Below are positions 1 through 11,257 of a DNA stretch of 64,000 nucleotides, one piece after another (position 1 is the first letter of the stretch; each line of letters opens with the position of its first letter). The stretch is from Rhizophagus clarus (Eukaryota; Glomeromycota; Glomeromycetes; Glomerales; Glomeraceae), in NCBI GenBank assembly GCA_015698045.1, contig BLAL01000071.1:64501-128500 (forward strand), given 5' to 3'. Below the pieces are notes generated by a model, which saw only the letters and a list, made by a program, of their open reading frames with translations, was not told the origin of the DNA and did no database searches. The position numbers and the translations under genes were made by a program.

Positions 1-1330
1 TAACGAATTTTTAGGTATCTGGACGGTGAGGAGATTTCATTATTTATTTTTAACGAAACAACGAACGTTAATCTTTTTTCACATCCTTAGGCATACTGGT
101 TATAAATCTCAATAATAGTCCCAAAACTGATCTTGATTATGAACCCAATGGACGCGTAGATTTCGGTAAGAAATCGATTTTCATCAAATTTTTTTTAACA
201 GAACATTTTCTAACGTTTGATTTCTTTCTTTTTTAGGTTTCTTACTCTTCAGATTTTGACTCGTTGAATTTAGGTGGCTATTTTCCTATTTATTTGTTTT
301 AACTAAATGAACTTTTACTGCGTTTAGATGATTTCCTTGAATATCTATGGGAGAAGAGTCATCTTTTTTAGATGCTGCTTGCTCTTCAAGTCTGGATGCG
401 CAGGATTTCGATGGGCGTTTATGAAAAATGTCTCTAAATTCTCGTTTTTCTTGTATGAATGAATAATACTATTGGAAAGCGAAAATGATAAATTTCGCAA
501 CTTGATTTTTTTAAATAGAAATGGTAATCAACATTTCGTTTGTTTTCTTTGTAGGCTTCAACTTCGAATTAGAGTGTTCAATTATTAGTAAGTTTCGAAG
601 TTAATTTCGAACCCTTTTTTTTATTTTCATTTTTTTTTTTTTTCTATTTTTTTTCTATTAGAAACATTCTTAACATTTCTTTTGTTTGTTTTTCTTGTAG
701 GTTCTTCAAGGTATCGATGGGATCTGGAAATGGCAAGTTTCTTTAGTTCCCTTTTTGATAGTTGTAATCATTAGTTTTTTAGGTCCCGAAGGATTTTATT
801 AAGAGTGTTATGATTTGAAAATGGGGGTTTCTTTGCGATTATTTCTCTCCTTTCTTTTAACAGAAATGTTAAATAACGCTTCTTTTTTTTTTGTTTTTGT
901 AGGTCTTCTTGGTTTCAGTTTGATTGTTGGAAAGTGAAATCGAAGAGTATTTGCTATAATTTTAGATAGTAAGTTCTTCGGAGCTTTTTTTTAAAAAAAA
1001 ATTTTTAACGAAAATGTTTATTAACGATTTCTATATTTTTTTTATGGATTTCAGGATGGAGTACTGGTACTGGAAATAATATCCGGAAACGTAAGTTTCT
1101 TGTGTTTCACTCTTTTGTTTAAATTAAAAAATGTTTACTACATTAACTTTTTCTTGCTTAGGTTTTTAGATTCAAAATATTGGTAATGTTAACTTCGTAA
1201 TTTTGTTATGAAACTTTGATTTTCTATTAGGAAGGAATTGCTATACTAACATATCCTTTTTATTTCTTTTTTTTTTATAAGTTCGGATTTTTGTTTTGGA
1301 GTTTAGAAACAGCATATTTTTAATATTTAT
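1..1330 (+). other. Micro-exon array, left-truncated gene fragment
   Basis: A series of short exon-like blocks is separated by introns of about 60-120 bp with GTAAG-type donors and TTTTAG or TTGTAG acceptors. Examples are donors near 165, 969 and 1090, and acceptors near 89, 237, 704, 903 and 1055. Before the acceptors there is often a TTTTAACGAAA or TTCTAACG sequence that can serve as a branch site. Some blocks are open in one frame and encode Ser/Asp/Leu-rich peptides such as YSSDFDSLNL and GEESSFLDAACSSS. I could not chain all blocks into one frame, so the gene may be decayed, and it runs off the left edge. It resembles the array at 18600-20060 in style and in peptide flavour. Function unknown. 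Confidence 0.45.
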
Positions 1331-2581
1331 TTCTCTTTTTGGGATTGATATAAATTTTAGTATGGATTTAGTATGGAAATTTAAATAAGTATATTAATTA
1401 TTATAATAATGAAACATTTATTTATTTATTTATTTATTTTAATGTTTTGGATAGCCCGGTGCAGGCGCATAATTACAAGTAACTATAACAGATCGTGACT
1501 ACACTAGTTTCCTTATGGAAGTGGGCTACCTCTCAAAAACCAAAGGAAAGGGGAAAAATAGAGGAAGGGGTATTCACAAACTTCTTAGAACACAAGTTCC
1601 TGCATCACTTGAAGCGAAGGAGATCGCACCACGATACCTTCGAAAATAAAAAAAAACTAATAACTTATTGGAAAAATGTGACATCTTTTTTGAAAAAAAA
1701 AATAGAAACACCCTACGTTTGAGTCTAGCAGCATCTATGCAACGAATTTGGCCCTATTAAAAAGGTAAAAGAAATTCGGTAGACACTGAAGATGTTAGTA
1801 CATCCCTCAAATGAGATTATAGGCTCAGAGTAAGCATTTTAGCAAAGCCTGCAGCAAAGACCATGATGTATTGTCCTCTTTTTGGCTATTGATTATGTTC
1901 CGGTCTTTGCATTTCTTCTTCTTGTCCTCTTTTTTGTCCTTTTTTGGGAACTTGGACGTTGTTTTCTTTTGTTCGGCTGGTGTTGATGAGCAGACCAATT
2001 TAAACTGCGACATATGTCCTACCTGATGTAGAACACAAGACAGTTGAGACATTATTCTGGGCAGATTGATGATTGATTATCCACCTTTTTTTTTATTTTT
2101 TAATAAGGAGGGGTTAAATTAATTTTTAAAATATTATTACATTTTGTTCTTTATTTTTCCTAGACAGTTTGCTCTTCGGGTAAATCTTGTGGAGTACAAA
2201 CATCTAAACAAGTAAGAAGATTAAAGTAGACATGCATTCTTTCTTGAATCGGTTCTTTTATTAGATTTCATGGCCGGGCTTTTTGTTGGTTTCTTGTACA
2301 GTAATTATAGCAATCTACAAATAAATGTAAATAATAAATTAAATAAAAAATGTAAGTTAAAAACACAAATATTATTTTGTACACTATATAAGATAAAAAC
2401 TATATAAGATGTAAACTGTACAATTTCCCGTATTATATATACAAACATTTCATTGCACTTAAGTAATGTTAAATTTTGGCCGACATTAACATAATTTCAG
2501 CCAAAACTTAACTTTATAGTAACGTATAATAATTTTTATTTCAAGTTAATACCATAAAATTTTTGCATATTGCGCAATGCT
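1331..2581. other. No supported gene; low-complexity and short open stretches
   Basis: AT-rich sequence with a TTTA tandem run near 1415-1440. Two short open stretches (plus 1516-1650, Lys/Arg/Gly-rich; minus 1825-2052, Lys-rich) look mildly coding-like but have no recognisable domain. An inverted repeat lies at about 2470-2515, where GTTAAATTTTGGC faces GCCAAAACTTAAC; it could be a small TIR element or a hairpin. Confidence 0.4.
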
Positions 2582-3079
2582 TTAGTAATACTTTAAATAC
2601 AAAAAATAATTAAAATTTAAAATATTTAGGGGAGTAATCAAATCAGCCGATATGTTTTGATCCAATAATCCTTGCATTATTTCTTGTAACTGTTTCACCT
2701 GACTTCTATTTATTTTTCTTGCTATTTGCGCAGTAATGTAAAAAGTACCCAGTATTTTAATCGGTTGATATTTAAATATATTAAAGACATTTTCTGACAT
2801 TCTCGTATAATGACTAGTTAATTTTTGCTTATATCTAAATTGTTGAGCTTTAGTTTCTAAACTATTTAATAATTTTCCAATATAATAAGCATTGATTAGT
2901 GAGTTTAATCGTTCTTTCAATTGAATTGATCGTCATAATGCAGCATAAGTATTTTTAAATTGTTCATCAAAAGAAGCAGTTTCATCATAGGGTGGTATTA
3001 AATCTCTATTTTCAAAAGGAAGTTTGAGTTGTAAATCTTGAGTTAAAAGGTCAATTAATCTATTATTGGGAGATTCCAT
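2582..3079 (-). pseudogene. Gypsy copy 1 third ORF, one stop
   Basis: It starts at an ATG overlapping the last codons of the integrase in another frame (MESPNNRLIDLL). It encodes about 165 residues including AQQFRYKQKL and TAQIARKINRSQVKQL. An in-frame TGA lies at 2933-2935 and is followed by CGA. Copy 2 has CGA followed by TGA at the same place, so the ancestor probably read CGACGA (Arg-Arg). The conserved overlap and frame in both copies suggest a real accessory protein of the family. I do not recognise a domain. Confidence 0.65.
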
Positions 3080-4327
3080 TCTTTTTGATTGTAGTAAGGT
3101 TTTAGTAAACTTCCATTGAAAGGAGCTTTTAGGACTTTTCCTTGCATATCCCTTATTTTATAGCTTTCATTTTGTAAAATTGCATGGATATAATAGGGTG
3201 ATTTCCATTTTTCATCTAATTTTCCAGACCATTGTTTCGCTTTTTCAGCCTTGTACAATAAAATTTTATCTCCTATTTGAAAAGATCTATGACGTTTAAT
3301 TTGCTGATCATGATGTAATTTCTGTTTGACTTGTTGCTGATCTATCCTTTGTCGGGTAAATTCTCTATCATGTGGTAGCTCATTAACTAATTTGATGATC
3401 CTATTGGATAATTGTTCTTCATTTTGGGTAAGATCATCAATTGGCAACTTTGCTTCACGACCATATGTTAAATAAAAAGAAGATATTTTGGTTGTGGATT
3501 GTTTACTTGTACGATAAGCAAATAAAACTGGCTGAATAAACTGATCCCACTGTTCTACTTGTTTGACTAATTTAGCTAAAGATTCACATAAAGTTCTATT
3601 GAATCTTTCTACTAATCCATTGGTTTGGGGATGATAAGGTGTTGATAACAAATGCTTAATTTCAAATCTTTTGGTTAAACGATCAATAATTTGATTATTA
3701 TAATGAGTTCCTCGATCTGTCAGTATTTTCTGAGGGCAACCATATCGGCATATAATGTCTTCATATATAAATTTCTCAGTTTCTTCTGCTGTAGCTCTAG
3801 GTACTGCTTTTGCTTCAGGCCATTTAGTCAGGTAATCCATAGCAACTATAATATATTTATTTCCATTAGAAGTCTTTGGTAAAGGTCCTACAAAATCTAT
3901 TTCTATTTGATAAAAAGGTGAATGTACAGGTATTGGATGTAGTAATTGATGAGTTTGAGGTTTTCCTCTTCTTTGATATGAGTCACAATTTTTAACATAT
4001 TCTCTAATATTTTCATACATCTGAGGCCAGTAATATCTAATACGAATTTTGTTGAACATAATTTTAGTTCCAAATTGTCCAGAAGTAGGATCATTATGTA
4101 CCATGTAAAGAACTGGTTCCATTTCATGTGCGCTAATCACTCTTAATAAATTTCCTTCTTTCTGTTTGTCTTTTCTGTATAAATAGTTGTTTTTAATAAT
4201 AAAAGGAGTACAAAAGTTTTTGAATTGTTTAATAAGTTGTTGAGTATTTAAATCTAATGGTAGTTGTTGAGTAGTTAAATATTGAAAAATTCTATTATAT
4301 TGGGTTGTATCTATTGTTATAAAAATA
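3055..4327 (-). pseudogene. int: Gypsy copy 1 integrase, zinc finger damaged
   Basis: A retroviral-type integrase. It has the N-terminal HHCC finger region (HEMEPVLYMVHN then NCDSYQRR), the core with D in IEIDFVGPLP, D in LTDRGTHYNN and E in NGLVERFN at the usual 35-residue spacing, and a C-terminal basic, chromodomain-like segment. The second Cys of the finger is Tyr here, while copy 2 keeps CDSC (TGT to TAT). The start used by copy 2 (ATG) is ATA here. Both are G-to-A changes, so this copy is probably inactive. In the intact family it would insert element cDNA into the genome. Confidence 0.88.
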
Positions 4328-4415
4328 TTTAAATAAAATAAAATATTAGGCTGTCTGTCACAATGCAGGCACTTTTTGCTTTCACCTTTTAATAAATTTA
4401 ATATTTGTTAAGGAT

Positions 4416-5105
4416 TTAATCTAAGGAAGCTACAAATGGCTCAGTAGAGATGGTGTAAGGGGGTAATCCATAGGAAAGTCGTAAGAAGCATTTTAAATAA
4501 TGAACAAGGTTGGTTTGTTTCACTCCTTCAGGTTCCTCCCACCAAGGTTGGTTTACCAAAAATTCTGGCTTCATATCAGGTCGTATTTTCCTTAAAGTAA
4601 ATCCAATAATGCAATCATGAAGGATAGTTCCATATGGGAGGTTCTTTTTGCACATTGTACAATAAGTATGAATATGATGATTTTCTATGTCACATTCAAA
4701 GGTGCATCTACTTCCTCCTCTATTGATAGGTTGACCAGCAATTACTTGCTTTATTTGAATAAACTCTTGGAATAATTCTTGTAATTCTTCCTTTGAAAAA
4801 TAATATGCAGGAGTTTGAACTCCTTCTATATCATCATTCAAGATTAAAATGTCTTGACCTTCTTCTAGCCATTCTTCCTGATAGTTTGGATGATCCTCTT
4901 GGTCGTGCATTTGCTGGTAGTATTCTTGCCAATCTCTTTCATAGTCTGATCCTAAAGTGCTATTTTCATTTCCCCAACATATACATTGAATTTCTTCACA
5001 ATTTTCATATGGTTGAGGATAAATAATTTCGTATATTTCTGCTACTGGTTTAGTAGTGATGTCTTCTTCAGTGTCTGCTTCATAATCTTCCTCTTCTATG
5101 GGGTG
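4416..5105 (-). pseudogene. Gypsy copy 1 pol linker with Cys/His cluster
   Basis: Downstream of the frameshift the pol frame resumes and runs to a TAA at 4416. It is acidic (EEEDYEADSEED in the intact copy 2 frame) and then holds a Cys/His cluster (C-x3-C, HHIHTYCTMCKKN, LHDC) that could bind zinc. The right-hand copy at 26400-27093 encodes the same segment with different breaks. No known enzyme domain is evident. It separates RNase H from an integrase that has its own start. Confidence 0.7.
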
Positions 5106-6852
5106 TTAAAGTTATTGGAGCAGATAAAGTATGCTTGGTAGGTCTAGGATATATTTCTAATTCAATTAGGAAACAGAATGTTTCTTCAGGAGTTCTAGAT
5201 AATGCATCAGCATTGGCATTAAGTTTTCCTGGTCTGTGTTTGATTTCAAAGTCGTACTGCTGTAATTCCATTACCCAGCGGGCTCTTCTTCCTTTTGGCA
5301 TCTTGGAAGTCTTTAACCATTTGAGAGCAGAGTGGTCAGTAATGATGGTGAATGGTCTTAATCCTAAGTAGTGTTGAAAATGTTTTATGGCCCATACTAC
5401 AGCCAAACACTCTTGATCTGTTACAGAGTAGTTCTTTTCTGCTGGATTAAGGCTTCTGCTTGCATAGGCAATTACATGTTCTTTACCATCTTCCTTTAGT
5501 TGAGATAATACAGCACCTAATTCAATTCCAGAGGTGTCAGTATAGATAATGAAGGGTTTGTCGAAATCTGGATAACTTAGTACAGGGGCTTTAATTAGCA
5601 TCTCCTTTAGTCTGTCAAAGGCTTGCTGTTGCTTTTCCTCCCAGTTGAAAGGAGCATCTTTCTTTAACAAAGTGAGCATTGGTCTTGCAATTCGGGAGAA
5701 ATCCTTAATAAATTTCCTATAATAGGAGAATAGTCCAAGAGCAGCTCTTAATTGAGTTAGGTTTGTTGGTATTGGGTAATTCTTGACTTTGTCAATCTTT
5801 TCTGGGTCTGGTTTGATTCCATCTCTTCCTACCACATGTCCTAGGAAGTGTATATTAGGTAATGCAAAATAGCATTTCTTTAATTTTATTTTTAGGTTGG
5901 AATTTCTGAGCGCTTGAAAAACTTGAGCTATATGGTTCATGTGTTGCTCAAAGGTTCCTTTGGTGTAGATGATTACATTATCCAAATACACAGCTACAAA
6001 GTCATTCAAAAATTCTTGCAGCACTCTATTCATTAATCTTTGGAATGTTCCAGGAGCATAGCTTAGTCCAAAAGGCATGACTAGGAATTCATATAATCCA
6101 AAGGGAGTTACAAAGGCAGTCTTTTCTATATCAGCTTCGTCCATGGCTACTTGCCAATAACCACTGGCAAGATCCAAGGTAGTAAACCATTTGGCTTGTC
6201 CAAAACTTTCCAACAGGTCATCAATTCTAGGAAGTGGGTAGGCATCTACTTTTGTAATAGCATTTAGTTTTCTATAATCAATGCAGATTCGCATATCTTC
6301 TCCTTTCTTATCCACAATTACAACAGGTGAAGTCCAGGGGCTACATAATTTTCTTATGATTCCATTTTCTTCCATTTTTACAATTTCTTCCTTTAGAAAT
6401 TCTTTATTTTTAGGATTAATTCTGTAGGGTGCTTGAGAAATGGGTTGTGCATCTCCAATATAAATTTTGTGTTTTATGAGATTTGTTCTACCAATCTCAG
6501 TCTGACTTTTGGCACAAATATCTCTGAAGGATGTAAGCAATTTGTTGAATAATTGCTGCTGGTGCACATCCAAAGGTCCAAGATTAAGTTTATGAGGCTC
6601 TTCTTGGGTGGCAGTGACGGCTAAATAAATGGCTGGGTTTTCATCCTCACTTTCTTCTATCTTTTCCTCAGATTCTTCGTATGGGGTATGATTAGTCCAA
6701 GGGTTAAATTCTAGGTCGGAAATATCAGAAAAATCATCAGATAAATCTGAAAGATAAAGAGGAGACTCCTCTATTTCTTCCTCTTCATACTCTTCACTAT
6801 CAGTTTCCTCTTCATCATAGGACTCAGCAGGTCGTCCTCTAGTGCATTGCAT
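5080..6852 (-). pseudogene. pol: Gypsy copy 1 reverse transcriptase-RNase H, catalytically damaged
   Basis: An acidic N-terminal stretch is followed by an RT with Gypsy-type motifs: SPVVIVDKK, RICIDYRKLN, FTTLDLASGYWQV, TPFGLYEFLVMPFGL and the active-site box YLDN. The second catalytic Asp of the usual YLDD is Asn (codon at 5977-5979), a G-to-A change that should abolish polymerisation. RNase H follows (FIIYTDTSGIELGAVLSQ, ECLAVVWA, ITDHSALKWL, NADALSR). A one-base insertion near 5105, compared with copy 2, shifts the frame so that the ORF ends early. It also lies in frame behind the TGA that ends the gag ORF. Confidence 0.9.
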
Positions 6853-6876
6853 AGGAACAGTAATTCGTTTCTTTCT

Positions 6877-8658
6877 TCACAAGATAGTCAGTGTACGTTC
6901 TTCCCAATCCAAATTGGCTTTGACCTTTTTAAGCCAATCATTTCCAAGAATAAAAACTTCATCTGTAGAATCCAGTACTTGAATGTTGAGGTTGATGAGA
7001 TGAGATTTTACTTCTATAGGAAAATCTTTTACTTCTCCTAAGGATCTAACTTTAGTACCATTGGCAGTTACAATTACTAAGTTGGAAGGCCCATTTATAG
7101 AATATTCAAGTCGTTTCATGAGCTTTTTGGTGATGATACTAGTGGCAGCACCACTATCAATGATGGCTGAAATAGGTTCTCCATCTACTCTCAATTGGCA
7201 TCTGGCAGCAGTAGTAGGAGCATCATTGGCTGAGGAAATAAAATTGGTCTCTCTAGTTCTCTTCACACTTTTGAGCATGGCACTTCTATATTTTGGAATT
7301 TGAAATGAGGCTTGTCCAATAGTTAAGCCACAAGGAAGGTCTTTAATGTATTGGGCAATGTCAAATTCAGTCACATTTTCAATAGGTGCGGGTCTCATTT
7401 TAAATTTTCTTTTAATCTTTTGAGCTTTAATGGTGGATGGAGTAGTTACTGCTGAAGGAACAACTGGAATGATATATTCCTCTCCTCCTTCATCCATTTC
7501 ATCTCCTGTTCTCACTCTTTTTCTTAGTTGTCTTTCTTTTCCAGATTCTGAACGAGTATTTACATATACTTCATATTTAGCTTCATCCTCCTCTTCTTTA
7601 TCATAGGAGTAGTATTCTTTTTCTTCAACATATTCTTCATCCAGGAAATTTGTAACAGGTCTGGTGAAAATTTTTCTATTATTATTATTATTATTATTTC
7701 CTGAGTTGTTATTTCTATTACTTCTGCACTCTCTGGAAATATGTCCTACTTTCCCACATTTGAAACAGGTTAGTTTAGTTTTATCTCTAGTCTTTTCTGT
7801 AGTCGCTCTAAAATTTCTAGGCTTGCTATTATTGTTACTATTATTTTGAGCTAGCAATGCTGATAATAAGGTTGCATAATTAAGAGTCAATTGTTGAAGT
7901 TGTTGAGTTAATGCATCTACATCTGGGTCATTCTTGCTAGTGGAAGATCCAGCAACAGGAGTGATTGGTAAAGGAGCATTTTCCTTCACAGCAACAGGAA
8001 CATTTAAAGAAACTGACTTTGTAGGAATATAATTATATCCAGTTTCTACCAATTTTGCATGGGTGATTGCATCATTTAAAGTAGTAGGATTGTTGGTAGA
8101 TACTAGGGGAGTTAATAGGGGATTTAATCCATACAAATACATTCGCACTTGCAATGCAGCAGGAACAGGTGGAGGGTCAGTAGTTCCATTCACTTTCCTT
8201 AAGACTTTCTTGAATCTTCTAGAGTAATCTTCAACTTTTTCTTCAGCTGTTTGTCTAATAGTCATCAATTCATAGTACCATTTATTTTTCTTAGTTTCAG
8301 GAGAAAAATATGCTTCAAACTGGTGTACAAAACTGGCATTTTGATTTGTATTGTCATTCCAAGTAGTAAGGCCATTACCATTGGCTCTGAACCAGTCATG
8401 GGCTGCATCCTTCAAGTATCCTGCAGCAATAGCTACTCTTCTGTTACCTGTCCATTGATTAGTATTAGCAGCTGTTTCAAAACGTTCTAACCATTCATAA
8501 GGGTCCTCATCATCTTTTCCATGAAAGTTATCTACTTTGGCTATGGTTAATTCACGAGGAGGTGGAGTATTTCCTAATGCAGTGGTCAACTGTGTAATAT
8601 TTTGGCCATTAGCACCAAAAATAGTAGTTAAAACTGCAGTAAGTTGATCTTGATTCAT
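6877..8658 (-). CDS. gag-pro: Gypsy copy 1 Gag and aspartic protease
   Basis: I prefer the ATG at 8658 (MNQDQLTAVL), although the frame is open up to 8910 without an ATG. Domains in order: a retrotransposon Gag region with the conserved W-containing capsid core (YEWLERFE, then DWFRANG), a CCHC zinc knuckle (CFKCGKVGHISREC), an acidic and basic linker, and a retropepsin-like protease with the catalytic triad IIDSGAATSIITKKL and a later LGNDWL. The frame ends in TGA at 6877-6879. Eight codons later the RT part continues in the same frame, so gag and pol were probably one polyprotein and this TGA is likely a mutated CGA. Gag would form the particle and the protease would mature it. Confidence 0.88.
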   Translation of the reverse strand: MNQDQLTAVLTTIFGANGQNITQLTTALGNTPPPRELTIAKVDNFHGKDDEDPYEWLERFETAANTNQWTGNRRVAIAAGYLKDAAHDWFRANGNGLTTWNDNTNQNASFVHQFEAYFSPETKKNKWYYELMTIRQTAEEKVEDYSRRFKKVLRKVNGTTDPPPVPAALQVRMYLYGLNPLLTPLVSTNNPTTLNDAITHAKLVETGYNYIPTKSVSLNVPVAVKENAPLPITPVAGSSTSKNDPDVDALTQQLQQLTLNYATLLSALLAQNNSNNNSKPRNFRATTEKTRDKTKLTCFKCGKVGHISRECRSNRNNNSGNNNNNNNRKIFTRPVTNFLDEEYVEEKEYYSYDKEEEDEAKYEVYVNTRSESGKERQLRKRVRTGDEMDEGGEEYIIPVVPSAVTTPSTIKAQKIKRKFKMRPAPIENVTEFDIAQYIKDLPCGLTIGQASFQIPKYRSAMLKSVKRTRETNFISSANDAPTTAARCQLRVDGEPISAIIDSGAATSIITKKLMKRLEYSINGPSNLVIVTANGTKVRSLGEVKDFPIEVKSHLINLNIQVLDSTDEVFILGNDWLKKVKANLDWEERTLTIL

Positions 8659-9204
8659 AGTTTCAGGAGGTGCTTCTGGTGGAGGTAGGTTGTGGTATAA
8701 ATTATATAACTTGGTGGTTTGATATTTAGTAGATGCAGAGGAGTATCCTTGGGTTTCTTCATAAAGAGCAGGTATATAATATAATAATTCTAGTATAGGA
8801 GTGCTAAGGGTGGAAAATAGTATGCTTTTTAGAATTTCAGTAGTAAAGTCAGCAGCAGTATTCAGTTTAGCGATATTTCTTTTAGTTTGGCAAAGGAAAT
8901 AACAGTGCAAAGGTTGTAGTTTCTAGCAGAATGATTATCTTTAATTCAATTCCAAAAGTTAAAGAATCCAGTAGGATGTTGATTATAAAGTATTTCTTCT
9001 GATGGGGTATAACAAAAATTACAATAAGGAGCTCTTTCAAAGGCAGGTCTTCTTCTTTGAAGATGCTTATTTCTGTGATGTTTTCTTTGGCTTTTTTTAT
9101 TACCGTAATATGGCATTCAATTGGGTGCAAGTACGTTTGCAATTGTTTTTCTTCTCAAGTACGTCTGAGAGATTCAGTATAGACAGTTTGTCGCTATACC
9201 TGGC

Positions 9205-9218
9205 AGAAATCACCAATT
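9205..9218 (-). other. Putative primer-binding site
   Basis: Two bases inside the 5' LTR the minus strand reads TGGTGATTTCTGCC. Its complement ends in ACCA, as expected for pairing with a tRNA 3' end. The tRNA identity cannot be decided from this alone. Confidence 0.55.
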
Positions 9219-9662
9219 GTTACTCTGGTCAGTTCGTCAATCAGGTAATTATGACTTGGAGACAGGGATACAATAGATATGTCTCAAGTCCAATCAACAA
9301 GACACACTATTCACAAAGGGACAGTTCGTTTATAAGGTAAAAGAGTTTATTTATTAATTATATGAACTTGTTATTATAACTTTGTTATTACACTCTCTGA
9401 TGTTTTTCAACTAAAAAGAAATTTCAGGATATTTATATAAAATAAAATATATTTAAAAATATAACAAATAAATCTAATATATCAAATAAAACTAATAAAT
9501 CAAATAAATAAAATAAATCAATTAAATCAAATAAATCAGATAAATCAAATAAAACTGATATATCAAATAAATCAGAAATATCAAAAATAATAGGCTATGA
9601 TGGCTTTGGCTTAGGCGGCTCTATATACTTTGCCACAATGTCACATGATTACTACGCCAACA
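9219..9662 (-). repeat. 5' LTR of Gypsy copy 1
   Basis: 444 bp. On the minus strand it begins TGTTGGCGTAGTAAT and ends GAGTAACA, so it has TG...CA ends. The same sequence, in opposite orientation and with small differences, is at 29428-29862. It contains a degenerate AAATAAATC-type microsatellite (9470-9590) that is also in the other LTR. DNA polymerase coding sequence begins directly outside it at 9665. Confidence 0.9.
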
Positions 9663-9664
9663 AT

Positions 9665-10753
9665 GATAATAGATCATCTTTTCTCAAAATGGTGTATGAG
9701 AAAGTCTTATTTCCGGTAGTGTTTACTGAAAAGAAAAAATATTACAGCATTCCACATACAAGAAAGCCCAACTTTAATAATAAGCTTTTTATTTGAGGAG
9801 TTGAGATTGTAAAACAAGGGCAGTCAAGTCTTTTTCGCAAAGTAGGAAGGCGTATTATGGATAAATCTATGAAGGTGGATAATTTGTGTACCTTACATCA
9901 AATCATAGAGGACGTGCTCGAAGAAACTGTAAAGGACATTTCTTAGACAGATCTTAATGAAATAATTAAAACTGCTGTGTGGAGACCTGATAAAAATAAT
10001 AAGAGCGTACAGCGCTTCATTTCACAAATGCAGGATAGATATATCCGTAAAGAAGTAGACACCAAACAGCTCATAAAAAAGGGCCTAACACCCAAGCCTT
10101 ATCTTTATGAAATCCCAGAACCAGGAGAGCGCTTTGAATATGTTGTAGTTGAGAATGATTTATCACAAAAGGTAGGTGACAAGATGGAGTACCCAGAAGT
10201 GGCAAGATGTCTTGGTAAAAAGATTGATATTAGCTATTATCTGAAAAGTGTTATCAGGCTCTGTGCACGTTTTATAAATTATGATGATAGTTACCAGCCA
10301 TCATCTGAAACTTTGCTGGAAGCCTTAAAAAAGCTAAAAGATGGTAATAAAGCAGGCGATAATAAAGCGGATGATGGTGGGATAGATGAAGACGATCTGG
10401 ACGAAGATGAAGAGGATGAAGATGAAATAGATGAAGACAAGTTATCAAAAATAAGAGATTCTTTAGCACAGAAATCAGCTGAAAAGTGGGTTAGAGGCTA
10501 TATCAAAAACCTTCATAAAGGCCCGAAAAAAGATGAAGCCATCATATCTCATCTATGGAAAGGAGCCCGCATTTATGCAAAAAAAATATTCAATACTACT
10601 TATGCTAATAAAATAGAAAAACGCTCAGGATATAATGCTTATTACACTTCCTTTTTCAATGTGTTAGATAAGCAAGAGGAATCTATCCGCTTAAAACTTT
10701 CATCATTGCTTAAAGAAATTTCTGAGGTTGATATAGGATATAGTATAAATTAG
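9665..10753 (+). pseudogene. Family B DNA polymerase, C-terminal part
   Basis: The frame begins at the LTR junction, so the N-terminal exonuclease and most polymerase motifs are missing. The region has the PolB thumb-proximal signature KKKYYSIPH, then LFI(stop)GVEIVK, which matches the K-K-x-Y and RGVE(I/T)V(K/R)R motif of replicative delta or large-DNA-virus type polymerases. A long C-terminal domain follows with YYLKSVIRLCARFINYDD, an Asp/Glu tract (EDDLDEDEEDEDE) and AEKWVRGYIKNL. Two in-frame stops, TGA at 9794-9796 and TAG at 9944-9946, sit where Arg (CGA) and Gln (CAG) are expected. Both fit C-to-T changes. It would have replicated the parent element or virus. Confidence 0.75.
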
Positions 10754-10773
10754 TTACTAAGAAACACAGAGCA

Positions 10774-10965
10774 ATGTCCTTAGAACAATATTTAACATCA
10801 TATTATTTGGATGAGTGTAAGCTACTAGCAGGTTTCTGAAACACATGGTACAAAGTGGTTGGTCTAGAAATCACACGCTGTCAAATATTATCAAAATTAC
10901 AGGATGACAAAAAAGATGATTCGTCCAAAGCAGATATAGACGATATCATTGAACTATATTGCTAA
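10774..10965 (+). pseudogene. Small ORF after the polymerase, one stop
   Basis: 63 codons from ATG to TAA, interrupted by TGA at 10837-10839 in a context (AGF-stop-NTWYK) where Trp fits, so TGG to TGA is likely. It is rich in charged residues (LQDDKKDDSSKADIDD). It starts 20 bp after the polymerase stop, on the same strand. No domain recognised. Confidence 0.4.
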
Positions 10966-11257
10966 GTATTCTTAGTGGGATGTGGCAATTTCAGCTAAGA
11001 AACTTAGTCTCAAAGAGATGCTTTACATAATATTATTTATATATTTTTTTTTCTCCTGCAATAATACAAGCTAACTTCAATTTCTATATTCGATCTGGGC
11101 TTGCAAGGCAAACATCCCTTCCAGCCTCCGATCATACAGTCCGGCCTCAGAAATGCCCAGAGATGATCATTAGTATTTTTAATTTGGCAAAACCGTTAAC
11201 TAGATTACGATCAGCCAAAAAAATCTACATATTTTAAACTTAAGCTTTATTGATATA
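10966..11257. other. Non-coding gap
   Basis: About 290 bp with no supported ORF. It contains a locally GC-richer stretch (11096-11165) and an AT-rich run before the ATG at 11258 that could be promoter. Confidence 0.4.

Larger units (their letters stand above)
2582..9662 (-). mobile_element. Ty3/Gypsy LTR retrotransposon, copy 1, degenerate
   Basis: Read on the minus strand: 5' LTR (9219-9662), primer-binding site, gag-protease, RT-RNase H, a Cys/His-rich linker, integrase and a third ORF. No 3' LTR is recognisable beyond 2582, so the element is truncated or its 3' end has been replaced. Many key positions are damaged: a TGA between protease and RT, the RT box as YLDN, a one-base insertion near 5105 after RNase H, and loss of an integrase zinc-finger Cys. 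Over 2650-5279 it is highly similar to copy 2 at 26233-28856 in inverted orientation. Domain order (integrase last, after RNase H) is that of Ty3/Gypsy. Confidence 0.93.

Noticed and set aside
1495..1722. 75-codon plus-strand open frame as a gene
   Set aside because: Starts with GTG, ends in Lys-rich AT sequence, no domain or splice context.
2461..2520. 3' LTR of Gypsy copy 1
   Set aside because: The inverted repeat here shares no sequence with the LTR, and no TGTTGGCG-like sequence occurs below 2582.
7061..8490. Several plus-strand open frames over the Gypsy gag-pro region
   Set aside because: They mirror the minus-strand gag-pro gene, which has clear domains.
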